Source: Campylobacterales bacterium | Lineage (GTDB): Bacteria; Campylobacterota; Campylobacteria; Campylobacterales; JALSKU01 | Assembly (NCBI GenBank): GCA_027023175.1 | Contig: JALVWW010000308.1 | Span: 1-7,106, forward strand | Direction: 5' to 3' | Length of the DNA: 7,106 bases | Shown: positions 1 to 5,588 of the stretch, piece by piece | Layout of the letters: the number at the start of each line of letters is the position of its first letter | How positions within the stretch are numbered: position 1 is the stretch's first letter | The notes under the pieces: model-generated | What the model saw: the letters and a program-made list of their open reading frames with translations, nothing else | The model's database searches: none | Told to the model about the DNA's origin: nothing | Translations under genes and position numbers: made by a program

Positions 1-152
1 GACAAATAAAAGTTATCATAAAAAATACCGCTTTAAACATAGCGGTCAAAGATGAGCCAATCTTTACCATGGATGAATTTAAAAATATTATCCAAAGAGA
101 ATTAAGCGGAAGTTTTGGCGAGAACAGCTCTATGGGCTTTATTGTTTCATAA
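1..152 (+). CDS. 3' end of an unrecognised protein gene (partial)
   Basis: An open frame enters from the left edge and ends at the TAA at 150-152, giving the last 49 residues of a protein that ends in GENSSMGFIVS. Codon choice resembles that of the nuo genes downstream, and the frame has no internal stop, so it is probably a real gene tail. I do not recognise the family. The visible part is soluble-looking, with no membrane segment, cysteine or metal motif; it alternates hydrophobic and charged residues as in a small alpha/beta domain. It runs in the same direction as nuoA but is separated from it by 166 bases that hold a promoter-like sequence, so it is probably a separate transcription unit. 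No strong hairpin plus T-run terminator is visible after the stop. Confidence 0.6.
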   Translation, partial: QIKVIIKNTALNIAVKDEPIFTMDEFKNIIQRELSGSFGENSSMGFIVS

Positions 153-213
153 TGTAACAAATTTTACTACATAATCTTTTATTTCTTCTTTAATGTTACT
201 ATATGTGACAAAT
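153..213. repeat. Direct repeat TGTRACAAAT, two copies 51 bases apart
   Basis: TGTAACAAAT at 153-162 and TGTGACAAAT at 204-213 match at 9 of 10 positions. They start 51 bases apart, close to five helical turns. The first copy also contains GTAACA (154-159), the exact inverted complement of TGTTAC at 194-199. The three related half-sites could be a distal and a proximal site for one regulator of the nuo promoter. This is pattern evidence only. Confidence 0.3.
194..210. promoter_or_regulatory. Operator-like dyad upstream of nuoA
   Basis: TGTTAC and GTGACA flank a 5-base TATAT centre and are inverted complements at 5 of 6 positions. The dyad centre (202) lies about 41 bases upstream of the start expected from the TATAAT at 231-236. 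That is where class II activators of the CRP/FNR superfamily usually bind. The half-site does not exactly match the FNR (TTGAT) or CRP (TGTGA-N6-TCACA) consensus, so no regulator is named. Short dyads arise readily by chance in AT-rich DNA. Confidence 0.3.
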
Positions 214-318
214 AATCTATTGCTTTATCCTATAATTATCATTTTTTTTCCGCAAATAAGATTAATTTTTATTTTTATATAGTATTATTATGCAGTAATT
301 ATTTTTTAAGGGGTTCTT

Positions 319-708
319 ATGGGACATATGAATTTTGCTCATCCCTACTTTGGGGCATTTGTTTTTTTGGCTCTAAGCTCTGTTGCATTTTTTGCCACTA
401 CGGTACTTGCCAGATGGGCAAGCAGAAAATTAGCCAGACTTGATACGGAAAAACTGAAACTCACTATTTATGAATGTGGACCTAAAGTTACCAAGCAGCC
501 AAACAAAATATCGGCTCAATTTTATCTTTTTGCACTTTTGTTTATACTCTTTGATGTTGAGATTATATTTATGTTTCCTTGGGCGATAGATTTTAAAATC
601 CTTGGAATGTTTGGTTTTATTGAAATGATTTCATTTATATTGTTACTTGCTATAGGTTTTGTATATGCATGGAAAAAAGGAGCACTAGAATGGCACAGCA
701 TAAAGTAA
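319..708 (+). CDS. nuoA: NADH-quinone oxidoreductase (complex I) subunit A
   Basis: NuoA is a small membrane subunit (129 residues) of respiratory complex I, at the junction between the quinone-reducing arm and the proton-pumping membrane arm. Three membrane helices are visible at about residues 10-32, 66-90 and 96-118. The conserved loop motif YECGP (51-55) lies between helices 1 and 2, and helix 2 carries the paired acids Asp79 and Glu81 known as conserved in the family. ATG 319 is preferred because AAGGGG (308-313) lies 5 bases upstream; ATG 328 would sit 14 bases away. It is the first gene of the operon, and its 3' end overlaps nuoB by 19 bases. Its length is normal for the family and nothing in it is unusual. 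Confidence 0.96.
   Translation: MGHMNFAHPYFGAFVFLALSSVAFFATTVLARWASRKLARLDTEKLKLTIYECGPKVTKQPNKISAQFYLFALLFILFDVEIIFMFPWAIDFKILGMFGFIEMISFILLLAIGFVYAWKKGALEWHSIK
677..682 (+). promoter_or_regulatory. Ribosome binding site deciding the nuoB start
   Basis: AAGGAG lies inside the last codons of nuoA, 7 bases before ATG 690. This placement selects 690 over the in-frame ATG at 669 as the nuoB start. Confidence 0.75.
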
Positions 709-1199
709 ACTATCTTCAAGAAAGCGGTCTTCCCATCGCTCTTACTACAGTGGACAAGCTTGTTCAATGGGGAAGAAGCAACTCTTTATGGGCTTTGACT
801 TACGGTTTGGCATGTTGTGCTATTGAGATGATGGCAAGTGGTGCTAGCAGATATGACTTCGATAGATTTGGAACTATATTTAGAGCCAGTCCGAGACAAG
901 CCGAAGTAATGATAATAGCAGGAACTCTTACAAAAAAACATGCCGAATTCACAAGACGACTTTATGACCAGATGGCTGAACCTAAATGGGTTATAAGCAT
1001 GGGAAGTTGCGCAAATACAGGTGGAATGTTCAATACTTACGCAACAGTACAGGGAGTTGACAGGATAATACCGGTAGATATCTATCTTCCGGGTTGTGCA
1101 CCAAGACCTGAAACTCTGCAGTATGCTGTTATGATGCTTCAAAAGCAGATAAGAAGAGAGAGTGCTTTTCAAAAACAAAAGCCTAAAAGGTTGATATGA
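690..1199 (+). CDS. nuoB: Complex I subunit B, carrier of terminal cluster N2
   Basis: NuoB (169 residues) holds the [4Fe-4S] cluster N2, which passes electrons to quinone at the interface with NuoD. The ligand set is complete: tandem Cys42-Cys43 in GLACCAIEMM, Cys107 in MGSCANTGG and Cys136 in LPGCAPRPE. The region GTLTKKHAEFTRRLYDQM (78-95) is also typical of the family. The frame is open from an ATG at 669, inside nuoA, but ATG 690 is chosen. It has AAGGAG (677-682) 7 bases upstream, whereas 669 would add seven residues unlike the family. The gene overlaps nuoA by 19 bases and nuoC by 4 bases (ATGA), implying coupled translation. All catalytic residues are present. Confidence 0.97.
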   Translation: MAQHKVNYLQESGLPIALTTVDKLVQWGRSNSLWALTYGLACCAIEMMASGASRYDFDRFGTIFRASPRQAEVMIIAGTLTKKHAEFTRRLYDQMAEPKWVISMGSCANTGGMFNTYATVQGVDRIIPVDIYLPGCAPRPETLQYAVMMLQKQIRRESAFQKQKPKRLI

Positions 1200-1996
1200 T
1201 GAGAGAGTATAAAGATAGAAAAAATGCTCAAAAAAGAGCATACTATACAGATAGATTTTATGTAGTTCCTAGTATTCCTAAAGAGGATGTAAACAGTGAT
1301 GAAATTTTTGCAAAAGATTATAAAGAGTTAAAAAAGCACTTTAAGTTTAAAGAAGCTTATATCCAAAAAGGGCAACTTGTTCTTATCATCAAGCCCGAAG
1401 AGAATAAAAAAATACTCTCATTTTTAAAAGATGAGCTTGATTATACATTTTTAAGTGAAATGAGTGCAAATGATTATCTTGAGCAAAGCGGTGAATTTGA
1501 AATATTTTATCAACTTTTATCTATGAGCAAAAGAAAAAGACTCAGGGTAAAATGCCGTATAAAAGAAAAAAGTGCTATCGAAAGTGTTCATACTATCTTC
1601 AAAAGTGCTGATTGGGCAGAGAGAGAAATGTTTGATCTCATGGGTGTAAATGTAAATAATCACTACAATCTAAAAAGGCTTATCATGCCTGATGACTGGC
1701 ACGGGCATCCTCTTAGAAAAACTTATCCTTTACAAGGGGATGAAGCAGCTTCCTGGTATGAAGTGGATAAGATTTTTGGTAAAGAGTACAGAGATATTAT
1801 CGGTCCTGAGCAAAGAGACCCTGCCAGAGTCGATAAAAAAGATACTAAAAACTTTGTCAGAATTTACCATGAAGTGCCATACGGTGCCAAACCTAGTGAA
1901 AAAAGAACAAATCAAGACTATCAAGAAGAGGATGGAGTATTTTTCATAGATGAATTCAAAAAAGATAGTTCCAAAGTTTTAAATACAAGAAGGTAA
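1196..1996 (+). CDS. nuoC: Complex I subunit C (30 kDa subunit family)
   Basis: NuoC (266 residues) is a peripheral-arm subunit without cofactors that packs against NuoD and NuoB. The 30-kDa-subunit signature is visible as WAEREMFDLMG (140-150), continuing to His156 and Lys160 with the family spacing. It is followed by the conserved HPLRKTYPLQGDE segment (171-183). The N-terminal 50 residues are rich in Lys, Arg and Tyr. The C-terminal 60 residues are charged and less conserved, as usual in this phylum. Two adjacent ATGs (1196 and 1199) could start it; AAAAGG at 1185-1190 serves either. Starting at 1196 overlaps the nuoB stop in an ATGA arrangement. It is a separate gene from nuoD, not a NuoCD fusion as in E. 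coli. Confidence 0.95.
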   Translation: MMREYKDRKNAQKRAYYTDRFYVVPSIPKEDVNSDEIFAKDYKELKKHFKFKEAYIQKGQLVLIIKPEENKKILSFLKDELDYTFLSEMSANDYLEQSGEFEIFYQLLSMSKRKRLRVKCRIKEKSAIESVHTIFKSADWAEREMFDLMGVNVNNHYNLKRLIMPDDWHGHPLRKTYPLQGDEAASWYEVDKIFGKEYRDIIGPEQRDPARVDKKDTKNFVRIYHEVPYGAKPSEKRTNQDYQEEDGVFFIDEFKKDSSKVLNTRR

Positions 1997-1999
1997 AAA

Positions 2000-3226
2000 A
2001 TGCAACAGGTAAACAGACTCAAACCGTTTTTTGAAAACTTAAACTTTGATAGAGATGACAACCGTATGGTTGTCAATTTCGGACCTCAGCACCCATCGGC
2101 TCACGGTCAGCTAAGACTGATTTTGGAGCTTGACGGCGAACAGGTTAAAAAAGCCATTCCTGATATCGGATACCTTCACAGAGGTATGGAAAAGATGGCT
2201 GAAAATATGATATACAATGAATTTTTACCTACAACCGATAGGATGGACTATATAGCAGCAACATCCAATAACTACGGATATGCTTTAGCTGTTGAAAGAC
2301 TTATAGGCCTTGAGGTTCCAAGACGAGCAAAAGTTATAAGGACTATGCTTCTTGAATTAAATAGGATCATTTCCCACCTCTTTTGGTTGGCAACACATGC
2401 ACTTGATGTAGGTGCCATGACTGTATTTTTATACTGCTTTAGAGAAAGAGAATTTGCCATGGATTTGATGGAGGATTATTGTGGTGCAAGACTCACGCAC
2501 TCCTCCATAAGAATCGGCGGTGTTCCTCTTGATCTTCCTAACGGCTGGCTTGACAAGTTAAGTGTATATCTTAGTCAGATGCATAAAAATATAGCTGATT
2601 ATGAAGGATTACTAGATCAAAACAGAATCTGGAAAATGAGACTTGAAGATGTAGGCATTATATCAAAAGAGGATGCTATAAGCTGGGGTTGCTCGGGAAT
2701 TGTCCTAAGAGGTAGCGGAGTTCAATGGGATATAAGAAAAGAGGAGCCTTATGAGCTTTATGATGAGCTTGACTTTGATGTGCCATACAGCGACAGATGT
2801 GATAGTTACGGACGATATAAGCTCTATATGGAAGAGATGAGACAAAGTGTCAGAATTTTAAGACAATTAATAGATATGTATCAAGATACAGAGCCGCAGA
2901 TCATGGCACACGCACCTCAATACATCTCAGCTCCAAAAGAGCAGATAATGACTCAAAACTACTCTTTGATGCAGCATTTTGTACTTGTTACTCAGGGTAT
3001 GAGACCGCCAAAAGGCGAAGTATATGCAGCAACTGAGTCTCCAAAAGGTGAGCTTGGATTTTATATAAATTCTGGGGGCGAGCCTTATCCGTACAGACTG
3101 AAAGTAAGGGCTCCTAGTTTTTGGCACACAAGCATTCTTCAAGAACTGTTGGTAGGTCATTATATAGCTGATGTTACCGCCATTATCGGTAATCTCAACA
3201 TTGTCTTTGGTGAAATAGATAGATAG
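2000..3226 (+). CDS. nuoD: Complex I subunit D (49 kDa subunit), quinone-site subunit
   Basis: NuoD (408 residues) forms the quinone pocket with NuoB and descends from the large subunit of [NiFe] hydrogenases. Family motifs occur in order: FGPQHPSAHG (27-36), GYLHRGMEKMAE (57-68), TDRMDYIAA (79-87), a helix with LNRIISHLFWLATH, and the C-terminal GELGFYINSGG and VFGEIDR. His35 and Tyr84 align with the residues shown to contact the quinone head group in the Thermus subunit (His38 and Tyr87), so the quinone site looks intact. The hydrogenase-type metal cysteines are absent, as expected. It starts 3 bases after nuoC, with AGAAGG (1988-1993) reaching into the nuoC 3' end. It is followed by the only real gap in the operon. 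Length is normal. Confidence 0.97.
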   Translation: MQQVNRLKPFFENLNFDRDDNRMVVNFGPQHPSAHGQLRLILELDGEQVKKAIPDIGYLHRGMEKMAENMIYNEFLPTTDRMDYIAATSNNYGYALAVERLIGLEVPRRAKVIRTMLLELNRIISHLFWLATHALDVGAMTVFLYCFREREFAMDLMEDYCGARLTHSSIRIGGVPLDLPNGWLDKLSVYLSQMHKNIADYEGLLDQNRIWKMRLEDVGIISKEDAISWGCSGIVLRGSGVQWDIRKEEPYELYDELDFDVPYSDRCDSYGRYKLYMEEMRQSVRILRQLIDMYQDTEPQIMAHAPQYISAPKEQIMTQNYSLMQHFVLVTQGMRPPKGEVYAATESPKGELGFYINSGGEPYPYRLKVRAPSFWHTSILQELLVGHYIADVTAIIGNLNIVFGEIDR

Positions 3227-3296
3227 GGTTTAGGTTTGAGGATTAAAGATTTAGGATTTAGAAAAGTTTTGGCTCTTGGTTTTTGGGCTTTTAGCT
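3227..3296. repeat. Degenerate 7-bp tandem tract between nuoD and the nuoE-slot gene
   Basis: Starting right after the nuoD stop, the DNA reads in 7-base units: GGTTTAG, GTTTGAG, GATTAAA, GATTTAG, GATTTAG (3227-3261). After one AAAAGTT unit it continues TTGGCTC, TTGGTTT, TTGGGCT, TTTAGCT (3269-3296). The register is kept over ten units, so this is a decayed tandem tract with two unit types rather than plain AT-rich spacer. It ends just before the AAAGGGAGA ribosome site (3302-3310) of the next gene. It contains no start codon with a ribosome site and no stable hairpin that I can see. It lies within the presumed nuo transcript; no function can be assigned. Confidence 0.55.
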
Positions 3297-3318
3297 TTTC
3301 CAAAGGGAGATTATTAAG

Positions 3319-3552
3319 ATGAAAAGATATGATTTAAGACCTTTAAAAGATAATTTTTATGACAGAATGCTGGAACTTGTTGAAAATGATCTGATGCCTG
3401 AAGAAGTAGGCATATTTTTATTTGAGATTGGTGATTTTTCCCCTATACAAAAAAGTGCGGATATTATCAAGCAAAACGGTCATGAGTTGATGAATTCACT
3501 TAAATTTAATGAAGCTGACTGGACTATAGCAGTCAAAAGGAAAAAAGATTGA
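3319..3552 (+). CDS. Small complex I protein in the nuoE position (HP1264/Cj1575c-like)
   Basis: This 77-residue soluble protein occupies the place of nuoE between nuoD and the nuoF-slot gene. It starts MKRYDLRPLKDNFYDRM and contains GIFLFEIGDFSPIQKSA (31-47) and FNEADWTIAVKRKK near the end. From memory this resembles the small proteins that replace NuoE in Helicobacter and Campylobacter (HP1264/Cj1575c). Canonical NuoE is about twice as long and binds [2Fe-2S] cluster N1a with four cysteines; this protein has no cysteine, so it cannot hold that cluster. It probably helps attach the input flavoprotein to NuoG (inference). ATG 3319 follows AAAGGGAGA (3302-3310). Its stop overlaps the next start by 4 bases, indicating tightly linked production of the two proteins. 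Confidence 0.88.
   Translation: MKRYDLRPLKDNFYDRMLELVENDLMPEEVGIFLFEIGDFSPIQKSADIIKQNGHELMNSLKFNEADWTIAVKRKKD
3538..3552 (+). promoter_or_regulatory. Ribosome site and TTG start of the nuoF-slot gene, overlapping the upstream stop
   Basis: AGGA (3538-3541) lies 7 bases before TTG 3549, and TTG shares the bases TTGA with the TGA stop (3550-3552) of the nuoE-slot gene. No ATG or GTG with a better site precedes the conserved region. Translation of the flavoprotein therefore probably depends on ribosomes ending the small gene. Confidence 0.6.
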
Positions 3553-5588
3553 AGTCATTAGTTTATTTCTCTACCTGGCAAGGAGAGGTCATAGACAATC
3601 GAAACAAGCCTAAAGAGCAGTGGCAAAGATCATCTTTTTATTTTCCTGAAGTTCACAAGGTAGAAGATGATACAAAAGCTTTCATAGGTTGGGATGGATT
3701 TGTTCTTTTTAAAAAGGATGTGGATGTCGTAAAACTTGCTATGAAGTATGCGGCACAATATCAGATATATAGTGAAGCTTGCGGCAGATGTGCCCCGGGA
3801 CGCTGGGGTGGCAGGATACTTTATGATTTGCTTGATAAAATAGCAAGAGGAGAAGGTGAACTTAGTGATTTGGAGCATTTAAAAGAGGTAAGTTCCACCA
3901 TGCAAAGTACAAGTAAATGCGAAATAGGCAAAACCGTACCTACTCCTATACTTGATCTTATGACATACTTTGAAGATGAATTTTTGGATTTGATAAACAA
4001 TAAAAAACCATCACTCGAGTATAGCAGTGATGATACAGATTATATTGCAGATGTAACGGCACCGTGTACAGATATGTGCCCGAGTCATGTGGATATCCCG
4101 GGATACATTGAAGGTGTTAGAGATATAAGACTAATGGACTCTTTAAAGGCGACAAAACATACCATGCCTTTAGCTCATGTTTGCGGCAGAGTTTGCCCTC
4201 ATCCGTGTGAAGATGCCTGTAGGCGAGCTAACCTAGATGAGCCTATTTCCATCATGGAGCTAAAAAGAATAGGTGCGGATTATGAAAGTGACTATGGTTT
4301 GGATTTTGTTTATCCAACAAAAAAAGCTAAGCCTATTGGAAAAAAAGTAGCCATCATTGGAGCGGGACCTGCAGGACTTACAGGAGCTTATTATCTTGCT
4401 CTTAATGGAGTTGAGTGTGATGTTTATGAAGAGTTACCGGTTATCGGCGGTGAAGTGGCTGTCGGGGTTCCGGAGTATAGAATGCCTTATGATAGATACA
4501 ACAAAGACATAGAATCCATAAAAGCTCTCGGAGTAAACTTCATACTAAATACCAAAGTTACAACTGAAATGATAAAAGAGTTTGAAAACAGTTATGATGC
4601 CGTCCTTATTGCAACAGGAACCAGAATCTCAAAAAAAATAAGAGCCAAAAACGAAAGACCTGAAATAAAAGGGTACTGGCCGGCCATAAAATTTTTGGAC
4701 CAAATCAATTTAAATGTCAAATGGGGCATAGGAGAATCGGTTGATTTAAGCGGTAAAACCGTCGTTTGTGTAGGTGGCGGCTTTACATCTATGGATGTTG
4801 TAAGATGTGCTATAAGAGCAAATGCAAAAAAAGTTATACTTCTTTACAGAAGAGATGAAAAAACCATCATAAACAATACAAGCTATGAAGAGTATCATGA
4901 GGCTGTTGAAGAGGGGGTTGAGTTTAAATTTTATTCAGCCGTAGAAGAAATTATAACTGATGAAGATGACAAACTTACAAAACTGAAAATCAATAAGTTT
5001 GAACTTGTACCCGACCCCAAAGGGGGCAGACCGAGGCTAAACCATATAGAGGGTGAAGACTATTTCATAGAGTGTGATTATCTTATCCCCGCAGTCAGCC
5101 AGGATGCCAATATGGACTTTGTTCCAAAAGAGTGGGATTTGGCACTAACAAGTTGGAATACCTTTAAAACTTTTAACAATACCTATATGACAAACAAAAA
5201 AGGTATCTTTGCTGCAGGTGACTGCGAATATGGACCTATGACCATAGTAAATGCCGTAGGTCAGGCAAAAAGGGCAGCTTCGGTAATGCTAAGGTATTTA
5301 AAAACGGGAGAAGTTTTTTTAAGTGATGAAGAGATTATGGAAGATCATTTAAGAAAACTGAGAGTCTATAATAAAAATGAAAAAATTACAGGCTGGATGC
5401 CGGGACTTAAAAGAGAAGTCAGCAAAAAACTTGATGTAGATACAAGAAAACACTCTCAACTCGAAGTAAATCCCGGACTTACCAACGAAGAAGCTATCAA
5501 CGAGGCTGAAAGATGTATGAGATGTTACTATATCGCAATGGTGGCAGTGGACAAGAAAAAACTCTCCGAGAGTGGAGGTGAAGCATGA
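3549..5588 (+). CDS. Chimeric NuoF-C-terminal/GltD-like NAD(P)H flavoprotein in the nuoF position
   Basis: This 679-residue cytoplasmic protein is the predicted electron-input subunit. Residues about 45-140 match the C-terminal part of NuoF that holds cluster N3, but the ligand run reads CGRCAPG (78-84): Cys78, Cys81 and the distal Cys124 remain, and the third cysteine is Gly84. The NuoF FMN/NADH domain is missing. Residues about 165-250 are the GltD-type Fe-S helical domain with Cys173, 177, 212, 216, 220 and 224. An FAD fold follows with GAGPAG (271-276), then an NAD(P)H fold with VGGGFTSMD (408-416) and YRRD (433-436), the latter typical of NADPH-using GltD. The second FAD motif is GIFAAGD (552-558), and a CMRC pair sits at 656-659. 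Domain order resembles SfrB of Geobacter. NADPH use is inferred, not shown. The gene overlaps nuoG by ATGA. Confidence 0.9.
   Translation: MKSLVYFSTWQGEVIDNRNKPKEQWQRSSFYFPEVHKVEDDTKAFIGWDGFVLFKKDVDVVKLAMKYAAQYQIYSEACGRCAPGRWGGRILYDLLDKIARGEGELSDLEHLKEVSSTMQSTSKCEIGKTVPTPILDLMTYFEDEFLDLINNKKPSLEYSSDDTDYIADVTAPCTDMCPSHVDIPGYIEGVRDIRLMDSLKATKHTMPLAHVCGRVCPHPCEDACRRANLDEPISIMELKRIGADYESDYGLDFVYPTKKAKPIGKKVAIIGAGPAGLTGAYYLALNGVECDVYEELPVIGGEVAVGVPEYRMPYDRYNKDIESIKALGVNFILNTKVTTEMIKEFENSYDAVLIATGTRISKKIRAKNERPEIKGYWPAIKFLDQINLNVKWGIGESVDLSGKTVVCVGGGFTSMDVVRCAIRANAKKVILLYRRDEKTIINNTSYEEYHEAVEEGVEFKFYSAVEEIITDEDDKLTKLKINKFELVPDPKGGRPRLNHIEGEDYFIECDYLIPAVSQDANMDFVPKEWDLALTSWNTFKTFNNTYMTNKKGIFAAGDCEYGPMTIVNAVGQAKRAASVMLRYLKTGEVFLSDEEIMEDHLRKLRVYNKNEKITGWMPGLKREVSKKLDVDTRKHSQLEVNPGLTNEEAINEAERCMRCYYIAMVAVDKKKLSESGGEA
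5561..5581 (+). promoter_or_regulatory. Strong ribosome site of nuoG next to a small inverted repeat
   Basis: GGAGGTGA (5574-5581) is an almost ideal anti-16S match, 6 bases (counted from GGAGG) before ATG 5585. Just upstream, ACTCTC (5561-5566) and GAGAGT (5568-5573) are perfect inverted complements around one base, able to form a 5-bp stem with a CCG loop that ends at the ribosome site. It could affect nuoG translation, but the stem is short and lies inside the upstream coding region. Confidence 0.4.

Larger units (their letters stand above)
153..318 (+). promoter_or_regulatory. Promoter region of the nuo operon
   Basis: This very AT-rich stretch separates the upstream gene tail from nuoA. 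A perfect TATAAT lies at 231-236. The best -35-like hexamer (GTGACA, 205-210) is 20 bases upstream, which is too far for a classical sigma-70 promoter. Campylobacterota housekeeping promoters are known to have a weak or absent -35 and T-rich DNA upstream, and that is what is seen here (T-rich around 176-192). The start of transcription would be near 243, leaving a leader of about 75 nt. A second possible -10 (TATTAT, 283-288) would give a leader of about 24 nt. I cannot tell which is used, or whether both are. I see no gene or riboswitch-like structure in the stretch. Confidence 0.5.

Noticed and set aside
154..199. GTAACA/TGTTAC pair as a rho-independent terminator
   Set aside because: The arms are 6 bases with a loop of more than 30 bases and no directly following T-run; a protein-binding role is more plausible.
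242..249. Run of eight T upstream of nuoA as a terminator of the upstream gene or a phase-variable promoter spacer
   Set aside because: No GC-rich stem precedes it, it lies downstream of the likely -10, and such runs are common in this AT-rich DNA.
669..689. Upstream in-frame ATG extending NuoB by seven residues
   Set aside because: It lacks a ribosome site at a suitable distance and lies deeper inside nuoA; ATG 690 has AAGGAG 7 bases upstream and gives the usual NuoB N-terminus.
786..1241. 151-codon open frame on the minus strand over nuoB
   Set aside because: It is the antisense of a strongly conserved NuoB reading frame, with Cys-, Ser- and Tyr-rich low-quality protein and no family resemblance. 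Other minus-strand frames over nuoA, nuoC, nuoD, the flavoprotein gene and nuoG were rejected for the same reason.
1692..1949. 85-codon open frame on the plus strand within nuoC
   Set aside because: It overlaps conserved NuoC sequence in another frame, has no ribosome site of note and its product resembles nothing known.
3227..3296. Heptamer tract as a CRISPR array or true telomere
   Set aside because: There are no spacers or long identical repeats, and the units are too few and too degenerate for either.
4631..4638. Run of eight A in the flavoprotein gene as a possible frameshift or phase-variation site
   Set aside because: The reading frame continues through it into intact NAD(P)H and FAD motifs, and phase-variable tracts in this phylum are usually G/C runs in surface-structure genes.
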